Below, piece after piece: positions 21,979-36,564 of a stretch of 64,000 bases of DNA. This stretch comes from Chamaea fasciata (lineage: Eukaryota; Chordata; Aves; Passeriformes; Sylviidae). The stretch covers positions 1-64,000 of the forward strand of contig JARCOQ010000095.1 in NCBI GenBank assembly GCA_029207755.1, in the 5' to 3' direction. Below the pieces are notes generated by a model that searched no databases, was not told the DNA's origin, and saw only the letters and a list, made by a program, of their open reading frames with translations. The number at the start of each line of letters is the position of its first letter. Positions within the stretch are counted from its first letter, which is position 1. Position numbers and translations under genes: made by a program.

Positions 21979-23956
21979 GAGTGTTTCAAACCAATGCCAA
22001 TTCTCATTCTTCAGTGAACACTGAGACCGCTGCTCATTCAGCTGCAGTAAAAGTAGAATGTGACTGTATCTCCTCCGTATTCCTTCTTGTCTAAAATAAA
22101 ATGTAGGTGCTTTGCAAGGAGCAGGCATCCCCGTTAAAACTCTCTTCTTGTGTACAAGATGTTCACCAAAAAAGTTGGTCTTGATTTAATAGATCATCTT
22201 CTATCTTCCTGTGGCTGTTTTCTTGCGTAGCCCTAGCAAAACCGAAGGAAGGTATTCTGGACCTGAAATTTCACTCCTTTCTACATCCTCTCTACTATAT
22301 TTAATTGTGTAGGTTTCAAGTCATGCCAAAAAGACTCGTTGATAAATCAACAGAGTATATTTGGATTAAATATTCATGACTGCTGTTGCTCTGCCTAGGA
22401 GGTCATGAAGCCAGGGGCTTGGGTGAGCTTTGTCTGCTGCTGTTTGTGCTTGCTCCAGGCTGCCTGGAAGAAGAGACCAAAGCTGCTCCCCACCTCAGCA
22501 GAGCTGGGTTCTGCAGGGTTTGGGGGCTACCCTGGGCACTGCTGTGTCCTGGGGTGGGAAATCCCATTTCTAGTCAAAGGAGGATGCTTCACAGTTAGTC
22601 TTGGAATCCAGCTTTTCTCTTTCAAAGCAAGTTTCAGAAACCTGTTGGTTTGGTTTTTTGGTCTGCTTTCTTCTGTGGTTTGTTGTTGTTGTTTTGTTGG
22701 GGTTTTTTGGTTTGGTTTGGTTTTGGTTTGGTTTTCTTTCTCTAGAAGAAAGAGGTGATTCTATGATTGGCAGATATGAAATAGGACTGATTTCCTTCAT
22801 TGCCCACTAAGAGAAATTGTATAGAAAGTGAATGGGAAAGATGGTAAAACTTCTGCTAAGGCCTTAAAGCTTAGATGAGGTTTTGTCCAAGAAAATGACC
22901 GTTAAGCCCGTGAAGAAAAGGGATGTTAAAGCCATCTTCTGACTTTCAGCCTCCCAGTATCTGTAGTTGGTAGTGAATGTTTCATCAGGGTGCTAAGAAT
23001 ATTTTTTTTCTTTTTTGTCCTTCTTTCTCTGCTTGAAAATCGAAGTGTGCAGCTTGGAACACCGAGCATCTTTTCAGCTTGTTCTGCTTTTGGTCTAAGT
23101 CTGCCAGCTCCGCTGATGTTTGGATTTTTTAGCAGAACTTCCTCCTCTAGCTTCTTGCTTTGAACCTTAGGAAAAAAAACAGTTGCCCTGGGCACCAGCA
23201 ATCCCGATCCGCCAGGGAACTTGGGCAGCCGAGGCGATTTACGTCGATTGCGTAACCTACGCTAACTTTCCTGAATAGCCTCTGCTGCGTCATCTACGTA
23301 AGGCGCGTGAACTGCGGCGAGCTAGGGAAGCTCGGCAAGCTACCAGCGCAGCCTCTCAGTGCCGGGCAAAACCAAAGCGTAGCACTCGTTTTTTCGGGAG
23401 AGGAGGATAGAAACCCTTGGTGGTTGCACCGCACAGACAAGTGTGACCGTGTCCCTGCAGTAGAAATCACCAAAGACATGTTTGGCGTTCCCCCTGATGC
23501 GGTGGTTTTGCGGTACTCGCTGCTGCTTTGGCGCTCCTCCCTCTCCGCTGAGGTTAAATTGGATGTGGCTGAACTGTTGCCGTGCCTGCTCTGGTTGTAG
23601 GCACCTGGTTGCGTTCATTGCCTGCTTGTGTAAAATACACCGAGGCAAAGGAGAAGCAGGGATAGCAAGCCCCGGTGTCTGCAGCCTAAACATTCGGCTC
23701 ATTGCTGAGGTGCTCGAGCTCCATCCAGAAAGCACAGGGTGTGCTTTGTCTTGGCAGCATTCAAGACGGAAAGCGCTTTGGAAATGGCTTCTGCCTGTTG
23801 CCCTCCGCTTTTCCTTCCGTGCCTCCTGCTTCCCTGGGCTGCTCCTGTGACCCAGGCAGCCCCTATCTCATGCAACCAAAAGCATCACGGCGAGTGGAGG
23901 AGCAATTAGGGTCAAAAAAAAAGGATGGAGAAAAGCTTGAGGGCGTGAAGACACCA

Positions 23957-24002
<46 letters not shown>

Positions 24003-25118
24003 CTAGAACTTGGAGAGGGTAGAGCTGAGGTAAAAACTTAGCCTTCTTTCTAAGGCAGGAAGCTTGAATTTTACCTTAAGAACAGCTGAGTGTTACCTTG
24101 CTGCTGTCCTTCTGAGCATGGACAGCAGCCCTGCAAGCCAGAATCCTGCCTTCCACTTGAGAGAGTCCCTTTTAATCCTTACAGCCTCCACTTTCTGAAG
24201 AGCTGACGTGCCTGTCTAACGTGCAGCTCCTACAGACATCGTTTCTGAGGCAGCATCAAGCTGGAAAAAAAGAAACCGAAAGTGCAAGTGCAAGTTAAGA
24301 GAGCTCAGTGTGGTTAAGTGACCAATATTAATGGGTGCATTAGAGGACAAAGAAAAGCAAATGAAATTTTGCTACAGATGTCAGGAGCAGTTCTGTAGTT
24401 AGAAAATGCGATTCCTGGGTGGTTTCTTTAGTATTTCATCACGACCAATATGATGAAAATCTCCTTGGAAACTTTCCCAAGAAGCCGAACAAGAATACGT
24501 TGATCATAAATGGAGCAGGGCATGGTTTGCTGAGGATTCTTCACCGTGCAGTTGAAACAAACGAACAATTTGCAGTTTGAACTATGTTTGGACCCAGGAA
24601 GCAGGTAGACTGTCCACTTTAGCGACGATAAAAGAAGAAGGCAGACTTTTTTCTGTGTTTTGCAGGTGTTCATTTGGTGTTTTAGCAAGGGGTGCTGCAG
24701 TCTTGCCTTATTTACCAATCTCTGTCCAGTCTTCTTCTGTATTTCCTGGTCAAGTGCTTTTCCTTCTTGAAATAGAAAGAATTGTTCATTTCATTCAGTT
24801 GGCTTTGATAGACTTCCGTACAGTGCAACATAGTACCCAATGAAGCAAGACACAATGCCTTCAGTGCATTCGAGGCTACTGGAACTCAGGTGACGTGGCT
24901 GAGTCACTGGAGCTGCTTCTGTTCTGTGGCTGGACTTAAGGCTATGGATTGTTGATGGCAGCTCCAAAAATACTTCTCGTGGATTTTGGGGTCTTACTGA
25001 TTTTTGGTTTTTTAATTATTATTATTACTCTTCTTTTTCCTAAAATGCACTTTAAAGAAAAATCTTACACGGGCAGAAGAAGTTCTTTAGAAAAGCAAAT
25101 GCCATTGACATCTTCATT
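21979..25118. repeat. Unit 8 (3140 bp, haplotype A)
   Basis: A markers; T run 41 bases (23960-24000); CpG-rich core about 23205-23642. This is the first member of the most regular dimer block (units 8-13). Confidence 0.97.
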
Positions 25119-27096
25119 GAGTGTTTCAAACCAATGCCAATTCTCATTCTTCAGTGAACACTGAGACCGCTGCTCATTCAGCTGCAGTAAAAGTAGAATG
25201 TGACTGTATCTCCTCCGTATTCCTTCTTGTCTAAAATAAAATGTAGGTGCTTTGCAAGGAGCAGGCATCCCCGTTAAAACTCTCTTCTTGTGTACAAGAT
25301 GTTCACCAAAAAAGTTGGTCTTGATTTAATAGATCATCTTCTATCTTCCTGTGGCTGTTTTCTTGCGTAGCCCTAGCAAAACCGAAGGAAGGTATTCTGG
25401 ACCTGAAATTTCACTCCTTTCTACATCCTCTCTACTATATTTAATTGTGTAGGTTTCAAGTCATGCCAAAAAGACTCGTTGATAAATCAACAGAGTATAT
25501 TTGGATTAAATATTCATGACTGCTGTTGCTCTGCCTAGGAGGTCATGAAGCCAGGGGCTTGGGTGAGCTTTGTCTGCTGCTGTTTGTGCTTGCTCCAGGC
25601 TGCCTGGAAGAAGAGACCAAAGCTGCTCCCCACCTCAGCAGAGCTGGGTTCTGCAGGGTTTGGGGGCTACCCTGGGCACTGCTGTGTCCTGGGGTGGGAA
25701 ATCCCATTTCTAGTCAAAGGAGGATGCTTCACAGTTAGTCTTGGAATCCAGCTTTTCTCTTTCAAAGCAAGTTTCAGAAACCTGTTGGTTTGGTTTTTTG
25801 GTCTGCTTTCTTCTGTGGTTTGTTGTTGTTGTTTTGTTGGGGTTTTTTGGTTTGGTTTGGTTTTGGTTTGGTTTTCTTTCTCTAGAAGAAAGAGGTGATT
25901 CTATGATTGGCAGATATGAAATAGGACTGATTTCCTTCATTGCCCACTAAGAGAAATTGTATAGAAAGTGAATGGGAAAGACGGTAAAACTTCTGCTAAG
26001 GCCTTAAAGCTTAGATGAGGTGTTGTCCAAGAAAATGACCGTTAAGCCCGTGAAGAAAAGGGATGTTAAAGCCATCTTCTGACTTTCAGCCTCCCAGTAT
26101 CTGTAGTTGGTAGTGAATGTTTCATCAGGGTGCTAAGAATATTTTTTTTCTTTTTTGTCCTTCTTTCTCTGCTTGAAAATCGAAGTGTGCAGCTTGGAAC
26201 ACCGAGCATCTTTTCAGCTTGTTCTGCTTTTGGTCTAAGTCTGCCAGCTCCGCTGATGTTTGGATTTTTTAGCAGAACTTCCTCCTCTAGCTTCTTGCTT
26301 TGAACCTTAGGAAAAAAAACAGTTGCCCTGGGCACCAGCAATCCCGATCCGCCAGGGAACTTGGGCAGCCGAGGCGATTTACGTCGATTGCGTAACCTAC
26401 GCTAACTTTCCTGAATAGCCTCTGCTGCGTCATCTACGTAAGGCGCGTGAACTGCGGCGAGCTAGGGAAGCTCGGCAAGCTACCAGCGCAGCCTCTCAGT
26501 GCCGGGCAAAACCAAAGCGTAGCACTCGTTTTTTCGGGAGAGGAGGATAGAAACCCTTGGTGGTTGCACCGCACAGACAAGTGTGACCGTGTCCCTGCAG
26601 TAGAAATCACCAAAGACATGTTTGGCGTTCCCCCTGATGCGGTGGTTTTGCGGTACTCGCTGCTGCTTTGGCGCTCCTCCTTCTCCGCTGAGGTTAAATT
26701 GGATGTGGCTGAACTGTTGCCGTGCCTGCTCTGGTTGTAGGCACCTGGTTGCGTTCATTGCCTGCTTGTGTAAAATACACCGAGGCAAAGGAGAAGCAGG
26801 GATAGCAAGCCCCGGTGTCTGCAGCCTAAACATTCGGCTCATTGCTGAGGTGCTCGAGCTCCATCCAGAAAGCACAGGGTGTGCTTTGTCTTGGCAGCAT
26901 TCAAGACGGAAAGCGCTTTGGAAATGGCTTCTGCCTGTTGCCCTCCGCTTTTCCTTCCGTGCCTCCTGCTTCCCTGGGCTGCTCCTGTGACCCAGGCAGC
27001 CCCTATCTCATGCAACCAAAAGCATCACGGCGAGTGGAGGAGCAATTAGGGTCAAAAAAAAAGGATGGAGAAAAGCTTGAGGGCGTGAAGACACCA

Positions 27097-27142
<46 letters not shown>

Positions 27143-28258
27143 CTAGAACTTGGAGAGGGTAGAGCTGAGGTAAAAACTTAGCCTTCTTTCTAAGGCAGGA
27201 AGCTTGAATTTTACCTTAAGAACAGCTGAGTGTTACCTTGCTGCTGTCCTTCTGAGCATGGACAGCAGCCCTGCAAGCCAGAATCCTGCCTTCCACTTGA
27301 GAGAGTCCCTTTTAATCCTTACAGCCTCCACTTTCTGAAGAGCTGACGTGCCTGTCTAACGTGCAGCTCCTACAGACATCGTTTCTGAGGCAGCATCAAG
27401 CTGGAAAAAAAGAAACCGAAAGTGCAAGTGCAAGTTAAGAGAGCTCAGTGTGGTTAAGTGACCAATATTAATGGGTGCATTAGAGGACAAAGAAAAGCAA
27501 ATGAAATTTTGCTACAGATGTCAGGAGCAGTTCTGTAGTTAGAAAATGCGATTCCTGGGTGGTTTCTTTAGTATTTCATCACGACCAATATGATGAAAAT
27601 CTCCTTGGAAACTTTCCCAAGAAGCCGAACAAGAATACGTTGATCATAAATGGAGCAGGGCATGGTTTGCTGAGGATTCTTCACCGTGCAGTTGAAACAA
27701 ACGAACAATTTGCAGTTTGAACTATGTTTGGACCCAGGAAGCAGGTAGACTGTCCACTTTAGCGACGATAAAAGAAGAAGGCAGACTTTTTTCTGTGTTT
27801 TGCAGGTGTTCATTTGGTGTTTTAGCAAGGGGTGCTGCAGTCTTGCCTTATTTACCAATCTCTGTCCAGTCTTCTTCTGTATTTCCTGGTCAAGTGCTTT
27901 TCCTTCTTGAAATAGAAAGAATTGTTCATTTCATTCAGTTGGCTTTGATAGACTTCCGTACAGTGCAACATAGTACCCAATGAAGCAAGACACAATGCCT
28001 TCAGTGCATTCGAGGCTACTGGAACTCAGGTGACGTGGCTGAGTCACTGGAGCTGCTTCTGTTCTGTGGCTGGACTTAAGGCTATGGATTGTTGATGGCA
28101 GCTCCAAAAATACTTCTCGTGGATTTTGGGGTCTTACTGATTTTTGGTTTTTTAATTATTATTATTACTCTTCTTTTTCCTAAAATGCACTTTAAAGAAA
28201 AATCTTACACGGGCAGAAGAAGTTCTTTAGAAAAGCAAATGCCATTGACATCTTCATT
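25119..28258. repeat. Unit 9 (3140 bp, haplotype B)
   Basis: B markers; T run 41 bases (27100-27140); CpG-rich core about 26345-26782. It pairs with unit 8. Confidence 0.97.
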
Positions 28259-30236
28259 GAGTGTTTCAAACCAATGCCAATTCTCATTCTTCAGTGAACA
28301 CTGAGACCGCTGCTCATTCAGCTGCAGTAAAAGTAGAATGTGACTGTATCTCCTCCGTATTCCTTCTTGTCTAAAATAAAATGTAGGTGCTTTGCAAGGA
28401 GCAGGCATCCCCGTTAAAACTCTCTTCTTGTGTACAAGATGTTCACCAAAAAAGTTGGTCTTGATTTAATAGATCATCTTCTATCTTCCTGTGGCTGTTT
28501 TCTTGCGTAGCCCTAGCAAAACCGAAGGAAGGTATTCTGGACCTGAAATTTCACTCCTTTCTACATCCTCTCTACTATATTTAATTGTGTAGGTTTCAAG
28601 TCATGCCAAAAAGACTCGTTGATAAATCAACAGAGTATATTTGGATTAAATATTCATGACTGCTGTTGCTCTGCCTAGGAGGTCATGAAGCCAGGGGCTT
28701 GGGTGAGCTTTGTCTGCTGCTGTTTGTGCTTGCTCCAGGCTGCCTGGAAGAAGAGACCAAAGCTGCTCCCCACCTCAGCAGAGCTGGGTTCTGCAGGGTT
28801 TGGGGGCTACCCTGGGCACTGCTGTGTCCTGGGGTGGGAAATCCCATTTCTAGTCAAAGGAGGATGCTTCACAGTTAGTCTTGGAATCCAGCTTTTCTCT
28901 TTCAAAGCAAGTTTCAGAAACCTGTTGGTTTGGTTTTTTGGTCTGCTTTCTTCTGTGGTTTGTTGTTGTTGTTTTGTTGGGGTTTTTTGGTTTGGTTTGG
29001 TTTTGGTTTGGTTTTCTTTCTCTAGAAGAAAGAGGTGATTCTATGATTGGCAGATATGAAATAGGACTGATTTCCTTCATTGCCCACTAAGAGAAATTGT
29101 ATAGAAAGTGAATGGGAAAGATGGTAAAACTTCTGCTAAGGCCTTAAAGCTTAGATGAGGTTTTGTCCAAGAAAATGACCGTTAAGCCCGTGAAGAAAAG
29201 GGATGTTAAAGCCATCTTCTGACTTTCAGCCTCCCAGTATCTGTAGTTGGTAGTGAATGTTTCATCAGGGTGCTAAGAATATTTTTTTTCTTTTTTGTCC
29301 TTCTTTCTCTGCTTGAAAATCGAAGTGTGCAGCTTGGAACACCGAGCATCTTTTCAGCTTGTTCTGCTTTTGGTCTAAGTCTGCCAGCTCCGCTGATGTT
29401 TGGATTTTTTAGCAGAACTTCCTCCTCTAGCTTCTTGCTTTGAACCTTAGGAAAAAAAACAGTTGCCCTGGGCACCAGCAATCCCGATCCGCCAGGGAAC
29501 TTGGGCAGCCGAGGCGATTTACGTCGATTGCGTAACCTACGCTAACTTTCCTGAATAGCCTCTGCTGCGTCATCTACGTAAGGCGCGTGAACTGCGGCGA
29601 GCTAGGGAAGCTCGGCAAGCTACCAGCGCAGCCTCTCAGTGCCGGGCAAAACCAAAGCGTAGCACTCGTTTTTTCGGGAGAGGAGGATAGAAACCCTTGG
29701 TGGTTGCACCGCACAGACAAGTGTGACCGTGTCCCTGCAGTAGAAATCACCAAAGACATGTTTGGCGTTCCCCCTGATGCGGTGGTTTTGCGGTACTCGC
29801 TGCTGCTTTGGCGCTCCTCCCTCTCCGCTGAGGTTAAATTGGATGTGGCTGAACTGTTGCCGTGCCTGCTCTGGTTGTAGGCACCTGGTTGCGTTCATTG
29901 CCTGCTTGTGTAAAATACACCGAGGCAAAGGAGAAGCAGGGATAGCAAGCCCCGGTGTCTGCAGCCTAAACATTCGGCTCATTGCTGAGGTGCTCGAGCT
30001 CCATCCAGAAAGCACAGGGTGTGCTTTGTCTTGGCAGCATTCAAGACGGAAAGCGCTTTGGAAATGGCTTCTGCCTGTTGCCCTCCGCTTTTCCTTCCGT
30101 GCCTCCTGCTTCCCTGGGCTGCTCCTGTGACCCAGGCAGCCCCTATCTCATGCAACCAAAAGCATCACGGCGAGTGGAGGAGCAATTAGGGTCAAAAAAA
30201 AAGGATGGAGAAAAGCTTGAGGGCGTGAAGACACCA

Positions 30237-30282
<46 letters not shown>

Positions 30283-31398
30283 CTAGAACTTGGAGAGGGT
30301 AGAGCTGAGGTAAAAACTTAGCCTTCTTTCTAAGGCAGGAAGCTTGAATTTTACCTTAAGAACAGCTGAGTGTTACCTTGCTGCTGTCCTTCTGAGCATG
30401 GACAGCAGCCCTGCAAGCCAGAATCCTGCCTTCCACTTGAGAGAGTCCCTTTTAATCCTTACAGCCTCCACTTTCTGAAGAGCTGACGTGCCTGTCTAAC
30501 GTGCAGCTCCTACAGACATCGTTTCTGAGGCAGCATCAAGCTGGAAAAAAAGAAACCGAAAGTGCAAGTGCAAGTTAAGAGAGCTCAGTGTGGTTAAGTG
30601 ACCAATATTAATGGGTGCATTAGAGGACAAAGAAAAGCAAATGAAATTTTGCTACAGATGTCAGGAGCAGTTCTGTAGTTAGAAAATGCGATTCCTGGGT
30701 GGTTTCTTTAGTATTTCATCACGACCAATATGATGAAAATCTCCTTGGAAACTTTCCCAAGAAGCCGAACAAGAATACGTTGATCATAAATGGAGCAGGG
30801 CATGGTTTGCTGAGGATTCTTCACCGTGCAGTTGAAACAAACGAACAATTTGCAGTTTGAACTATGTTTGGACCCAGGAAGCAGGTAGACTGTCCACTTT
30901 AGCGACGATAAAAGAAGAAGGCAGACTTTTTTCTGTGTTTTGCAGGTGTTCATTTGGTGTTTTAGCAAGGGGTGCTGCAGTCTTGCCTTATTTACCAATC
31001 TCTGTCCAGTCTTCTTCTGTATTTCCTGGTCAAGTGCTTTTCCTTCTTGAAATAGAAAGAATTGTTCATTTCATTCAGTTGGCTTTGATAGACTTCCGTA
31101 CAGTGCAACATAGTACCCAATGAAGCAAGACACAATGCCTTCAGTGCATTCGAGGCTACTGGAACTCAGGTGACGTGGCTGAGTCACTGGAGCTGCTTCT
31201 GTTCTGTGGCTGGACTTAAGGCTATGGATTGTTGATGGCAGCTCCAAAAATACTTCTCGTGGATTTTGGGGTCTTACTGATTTTTGGTTTTTTAATTATT
31301 ATTATTACTCTTCTTTTTCCTAAAATGCACTTTAAAGAAAAATCTTACACGGGCAGAAGAAGTTCTTTAGAAAAGCAAATGCCATTGACATCTTCATT
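28259..31398. repeat. Unit 10 (3140 bp, haplotype A)
   Basis: A markers; T run 41 bases (30240-30280). I saw no difference from unit 8 by eye. Confidence 0.97.
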
Positions 31399-33376
31399 GA
31401 GTGTTTCAAACCAATGCCAATTCTCATTCTTCAGTGAACACTGAGACCGCTGCTCATTCAGCTGCAGTAAAAGTAGAATGTGACTGTATCTCCTCCGTAT
31501 TCCTTCTTGTCTAAAATAAAATGTAGGTGCTTTGCAAGGAGCAGGCATCCCCGTTAAAACTCTCTTCTTGTGTACAAGATGTTCACCAAAAAAGTTGGTC
31601 TTGATTTAATAGATCATCTTCTATCTTCCTGTGGCTGTTTTCTTGCGTAGCCCTAGCAAAACCGAAGGAAGGTATTCTGGACCTGAAATTTCACTCCTTT
31701 CTACATCCTCTCTACTATATTTAATTGTGTAGGTTTCAAGTCATGCCAAAAAGACTCGTTGATAAATCAACAGAGTATATTTGGATTAAATATTCATGAC
31801 TGCTGTTGCTCTGCCTAGGAGGTCATGAAGCCAGGGGCTTGGGTGAGCTTTGTCTGCTGCTGTTTGTGCTTGCTCCAGGCTGCCTGGAAGAAGAGACCAA
31901 AGCTGCTCCCCACCTCAGCAGAGCTGGGTTCTGCAGGGTTTGGGGGCTACCCTGGGCACTGCTGTGTCCTGGGGTGGGAAATCCCATTTCTAGTCAAAGG
32001 AGGATGCTTCACAGTTAGTCTTGGAATCCAGCTTTTCTCTTTCAAAGCAAGTTTCAGAAACCTGTTGGTTTGGTTTTTTGGTCTGCTTTCTTCTGTGGTT
32101 TGTTGTTGTTGTTTTGTTGGGGTTTTTTGGTTTGGTTTGGTTTTGGTTTGGTTTTCTTTCTCTAGAAGAAAGAGGTGATTCTATGATTGGCAGATATGAA
32201 ATAGGACTGATTTCCTTCATTGCCCACTAAGAGAAATTGTATAGAAAGTGAATGGGAAAGACGGTAAAACTTCTGCTAAGGCCTTAAAGCTTAGATGAGG
32301 TGTTGTCCAAGAAAATGACCGTTAAGCCCGTGAAGAAAAGGGATGTTAAAGCCATCTTCTGACTTTCAGCCTCCCAGTATCTGTAGTTGGTAGTGAATGT
32401 TTCATCAGGGTGCTAAGAATATTTTTTTTCTTTTTTGTCCTTCTTTCTCTGCTTGAAAATCGAAGTGTGCAGCTTGGAACACCGAGCATCTTTTCAGCTT
32501 GTTCTGCTTTTGGTCTAAGTCTGCCAGCTCCGCTGATGTTTGGATTTTTTAGCAGAACTTCCTCCTCTAGCTTCTTGCTTTGAACCTTAGGAAAAAAAAC
32601 AGTTGCCCTGGGCACCAGCAATCCCGATCCGCCAGGGAACTTGGGCAGCCGAGGCGATTTACGTCGATTGCGTAACCTACGCTAACTTTCCTGAATAGCC
32701 TCTGCTGCGTCATCTACGTAAGGCGCGTGAACTGCGGCGAGCTAGGGAAGCTCGGCAAGCTACCAGCGCAGCCTCTCAGTGCCGGGCAAAACCAAAGCGT
32801 AGCACTCGTTTTTTCGGGAGAGGAGGATAGAAACCCTTGGTGGTTGCACCGCACAGACAAGTGTGACCGTGTCCCTGCAGTAGAAATCACCAAAGACATG
32901 TTTGGCGTTCCCCCTGATGCGGTGGTTTTGCGGTACTCGCTGCTGCTTTGGCGCTCCTCCTTCTCCGCTGAGGTTAAATTGGATGTGGCTGAACTGTTGC
33001 CGTGCCTGCTCTGGTTGTAGGCACCTGGTTGCGTTCATTGCCTGCTTGTGTAAAATACACCGAGGCAAAGGAGAAGCAGGGATAGCAAGCCCCGGTGTCT
33101 GCAGCCTAAACATTCGGCTCATTGCTGAGGTGCTCGAGCTCCATCCAGAAAGCACAGGGTGTGCTTTGTCTTGGCAGCATTCAAGACGGAAAGCGCTTTG
33201 GAAATGGCTTCTGCCTGTTGCCCTCCGCTTTTCCTTCCGTGCCTCCTGCTTCCCTGGGCTGCTCCTGTGACCCAGGCAGCCCCTATCTCATGCAACCAAA
33301 AGCATCACGGCGAGTGGAGGAGCAATTAGGGTCAAAAAAAAAGGATGGAGAAAAGCTTGAGGGCGTGAAGACACCA

Positions 33377-33422
<46 letters not shown>

Positions 33423-34538
33423 CTAGAACTTGGAGAGGGTAGAGCTGAGGTAAAAACTTAGCCTTCTTTCTAAGGCAGGAAGCTTGAATTTTACCTTAAG
33501 AACAGCTGAGTGTTACCTTGCTGCTGTCCTTCTGAGCATGGACAGCAGCCCTGCAAGCCAGAATCCTGCCTTCCACTTGAGAGAGTCCCTTTTAATCCTT
33601 ACAGCCTCCACTTTCTGAAGAGCTGACGTGCCTGTCTAACGTGCAGCTCCTACAGACATCGTTTCTGAGGCAGCATCAAGCTGGAAAAAAAGAAACCGAA
33701 AGTGCAAGTGCAAGTTAAGAGAGCTCAGTGTGGTTAAGTGACCAATATTAATGGGTGCATTAGAGGACAAAGAAAAGCAAATGAAATTTTGCTACAGATG
33801 TCAGGAGCAGTTCTGTAGTTAGAAAATGCGATTCCTGGGTGGTTTCTTTAGTATTTCATCACGACCAATATGATGAAAATCTCCTTGGAAACTTTCCCAA
33901 GAAGCCGAACAAGAATACGTTGATCATAAATGGAGCAGGGCATGGTTTGCTGAGGATTCTTCACCGTGCAGTTGAAACAAACGAACAATTTGCAGTTTGA
34001 ACTATGTTTGGACCCAGGAAGCAGGTAGACTGTCCACTTTAGCGACGATAAAAGAAGAAGGCAGACTTTTTTCTGTGTTTTGCAGGTGTTCATTTGGTGT
34101 TTTAGCAAGGGGTGCTGCAGTCTTGCCTTATTTACCAATCTCTGTCCAGTCTTCTTCTGTATTTCCTGGTCAAGTGCTTTTCCTTCTTGAAATAGAAAGA
34201 ATTGTTCATTTCATTCAGTTGGCTTTGATAGACTTCCGTACAGTGCAACATAGTACCCAATGAAGCAAGACACAATGCCTTCAGTGCATTCGAGGCTACT
34301 GGAACTCAGGTGACGTGGCTGAGTCACTGGAGCTGCTTCTGTTCTGTGGCTGGACTTAAGGCTATGGATTGTTGATGGCAGCTCCAAAAATACTTCTCGT
34401 GGATTTTGGGGTCTTACTGATTTTTGGTTTTTTAATTATTATTATTACTCTTCTTTTTCCTAAAATGCACTTTAAAGAAAAATCTTACACGGGCAGAAGA
34501 AGTTCTTTAGAAAAGCAAATGCCATTGACATCTTCATT
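31399..34538. repeat. Unit 11 (3140 bp, haplotype B)
   Basis: B markers; T run 41 bases (33380-33420). I saw no difference from unit 9 by eye. Confidence 0.97.
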
Positions 34539-36516
34539 GAGTGTTTCAAACCAATGCCAATTCTCATTCTTCAGTGAACACTGAGACCGCTGCTCATTCA
34601 GCTGCAGTAAAAGTAGAATGTGACTGTATCTCCTCCGTATTCCTTCTTGTCTAAAATAAAATGTAGGTGCTTTGCAAGGAGCAGGCATCCCCGTTAAAAC
34701 TCTCTTCTTGTGTACAAGATGTTCACCAAAAAAGTTGGTCTTGATTTAATAGATCATCTTCTATCTTCCTGTGGCTGTTTTCTTGCGTAGCCCTAGCAAA
34801 ACCGAAGGAAGGTATTCTGGACCTGAAATTTCACTCCTTTCTACATCCTCTCTACTATATTTAATTGTGTAGGTTTCAAGTCATGCCAAAAAGACTCGTT
34901 GATAAATCAACAGAGTATATTTGGATTAAATATTCATGACTGCTGTTGCTCTGCCTAGGAGGTCATGAAGCCAGGGGCTTGGGTGAGCTTTGTCTGCTGC
35001 TGTTTGTGCTTGCTCCAGGCTGCCTGGAAGAAGAGACCAAAGCTGCTCCCCACCTCAGCAGAGCTGGGTTCTGCAGGGTTTGGGGGCTACCCTGGGCACT
35101 GCTGTGTCCTGGGGTGGGAAATCCCATTTCTAGTCAAAGGAGGATGCTTCACAGTTAGTCTTGGAATCCAGCTTTTCTCTTTCAAAGCAAGTTTCAGAAA
35201 CCTGTTGGTTTGGTTTTTTGGTCTGCTTTCTTCTGTGGTTTGTTGTTGTTGTTTTGTTGGGGTTTTTTGGTTTGGTTTGGTTTTGGTTTGGTTTTCTTTC
35301 TCTAGAAGAAAGAGGTGATTCTATGATTGGCAGATATGAAATAGGACTGATTTCCTTCATTGCCCACTAAGAGAAATTGTATAGAAAGTGAATGGGAAAG
35401 ATGGTAAAACTTCTGCTAAGGCCTTAAAGCTTAGATGAGGTTTTGTCCAAGAAAATGACCGTTAAGCCCGTGAAGAAAAGGGATGTTAAAGCCATCTTCT
35501 GACTTTCAGCCTCCCAGTATCTGTAGTTGGTAGTGAATGTTTCATCAGGGTGCTAAGAATATTTTTTTTCTTTTTTGTCCTTCTTTCTCTGCTTGAAAAT
35601 CGAAGTGTGCAGCTTGGAACACCGAGCATCTTTTCAGCTTGTTCTGCTTTTGGTCTAAGTCTGCCAGCTCCGCTGATGTTTGGATTTTTTAGCAGAACTT
35701 CCTCCTCTAGCTTCTTGCTTTGAACCTTAGGAAAAAAAACAGTTGCCCTGGGCACCAGCAATCCCGATCCGCCAGGGAACTTGGGCAGCCGAGGCGATTT
35801 ACGTCGATTGCGTAACCTACGCTAACTTTCCTGAATAGCCTCTGCTGCGTCATCTACGTAAGGCGCGTGAACTGCGGCGAGCTAGGGAAGCTCGGCAAGC
35901 TACCAGCGCAGCCTCTCAGTGCCGGGCAAAACCAAAGCGTAGCACTCGTTTTTTCGGGAGAGGAGGATAGAAACCCTTGGTGGTTGCACCGCACAGACAA
36001 GTGTGACCGTGTCCCTGCAGTAGAAATCACCAAAGACATGTTTGGCGTTCCCCCTGATGCGGTGGTTTTGCGGTACTCGCTGCTGCTTTGGCGCTCCTCC
36101 CTCTCCGCTGAGGTTAAATTGGATGTGGCTGAACTGTTGCCGTGCCTGCTCTGGTTGTAGGCACCTGGTTGCGTTCATTGCCTGCTTGTGTAAAATACAC
36201 CGAGGCAAAGGAGAAGCAGGGATAGCAAGCCCCGGTGTCTGCAGCCTAAACATTCGGCTCATTGCTGAGGTGCTCGAGCTCCATCCAGAAAGCACAGGGT
36301 GTGCTTTGTCTTGGCAGCATTCAAGACGGAAAGCGCTTTGGAAATGGCTTCTGCCTGTTGCCCTCCGCTTTTCCTTCCGTGCCTCCTGCTTCCCTGGGCT
36401 GCTCCTGTGACCCAGGCAGCCCCTATCTCATGCAACCAAAAGCATCACGGCGAGTGGAGGAGCAATTAGGGTCAAAAAAAAAGGATGGAGAAAAGCTTGA
36501 GGGCGTGAAGACACCA

Positions 36517-36564
<48 letters not shown>
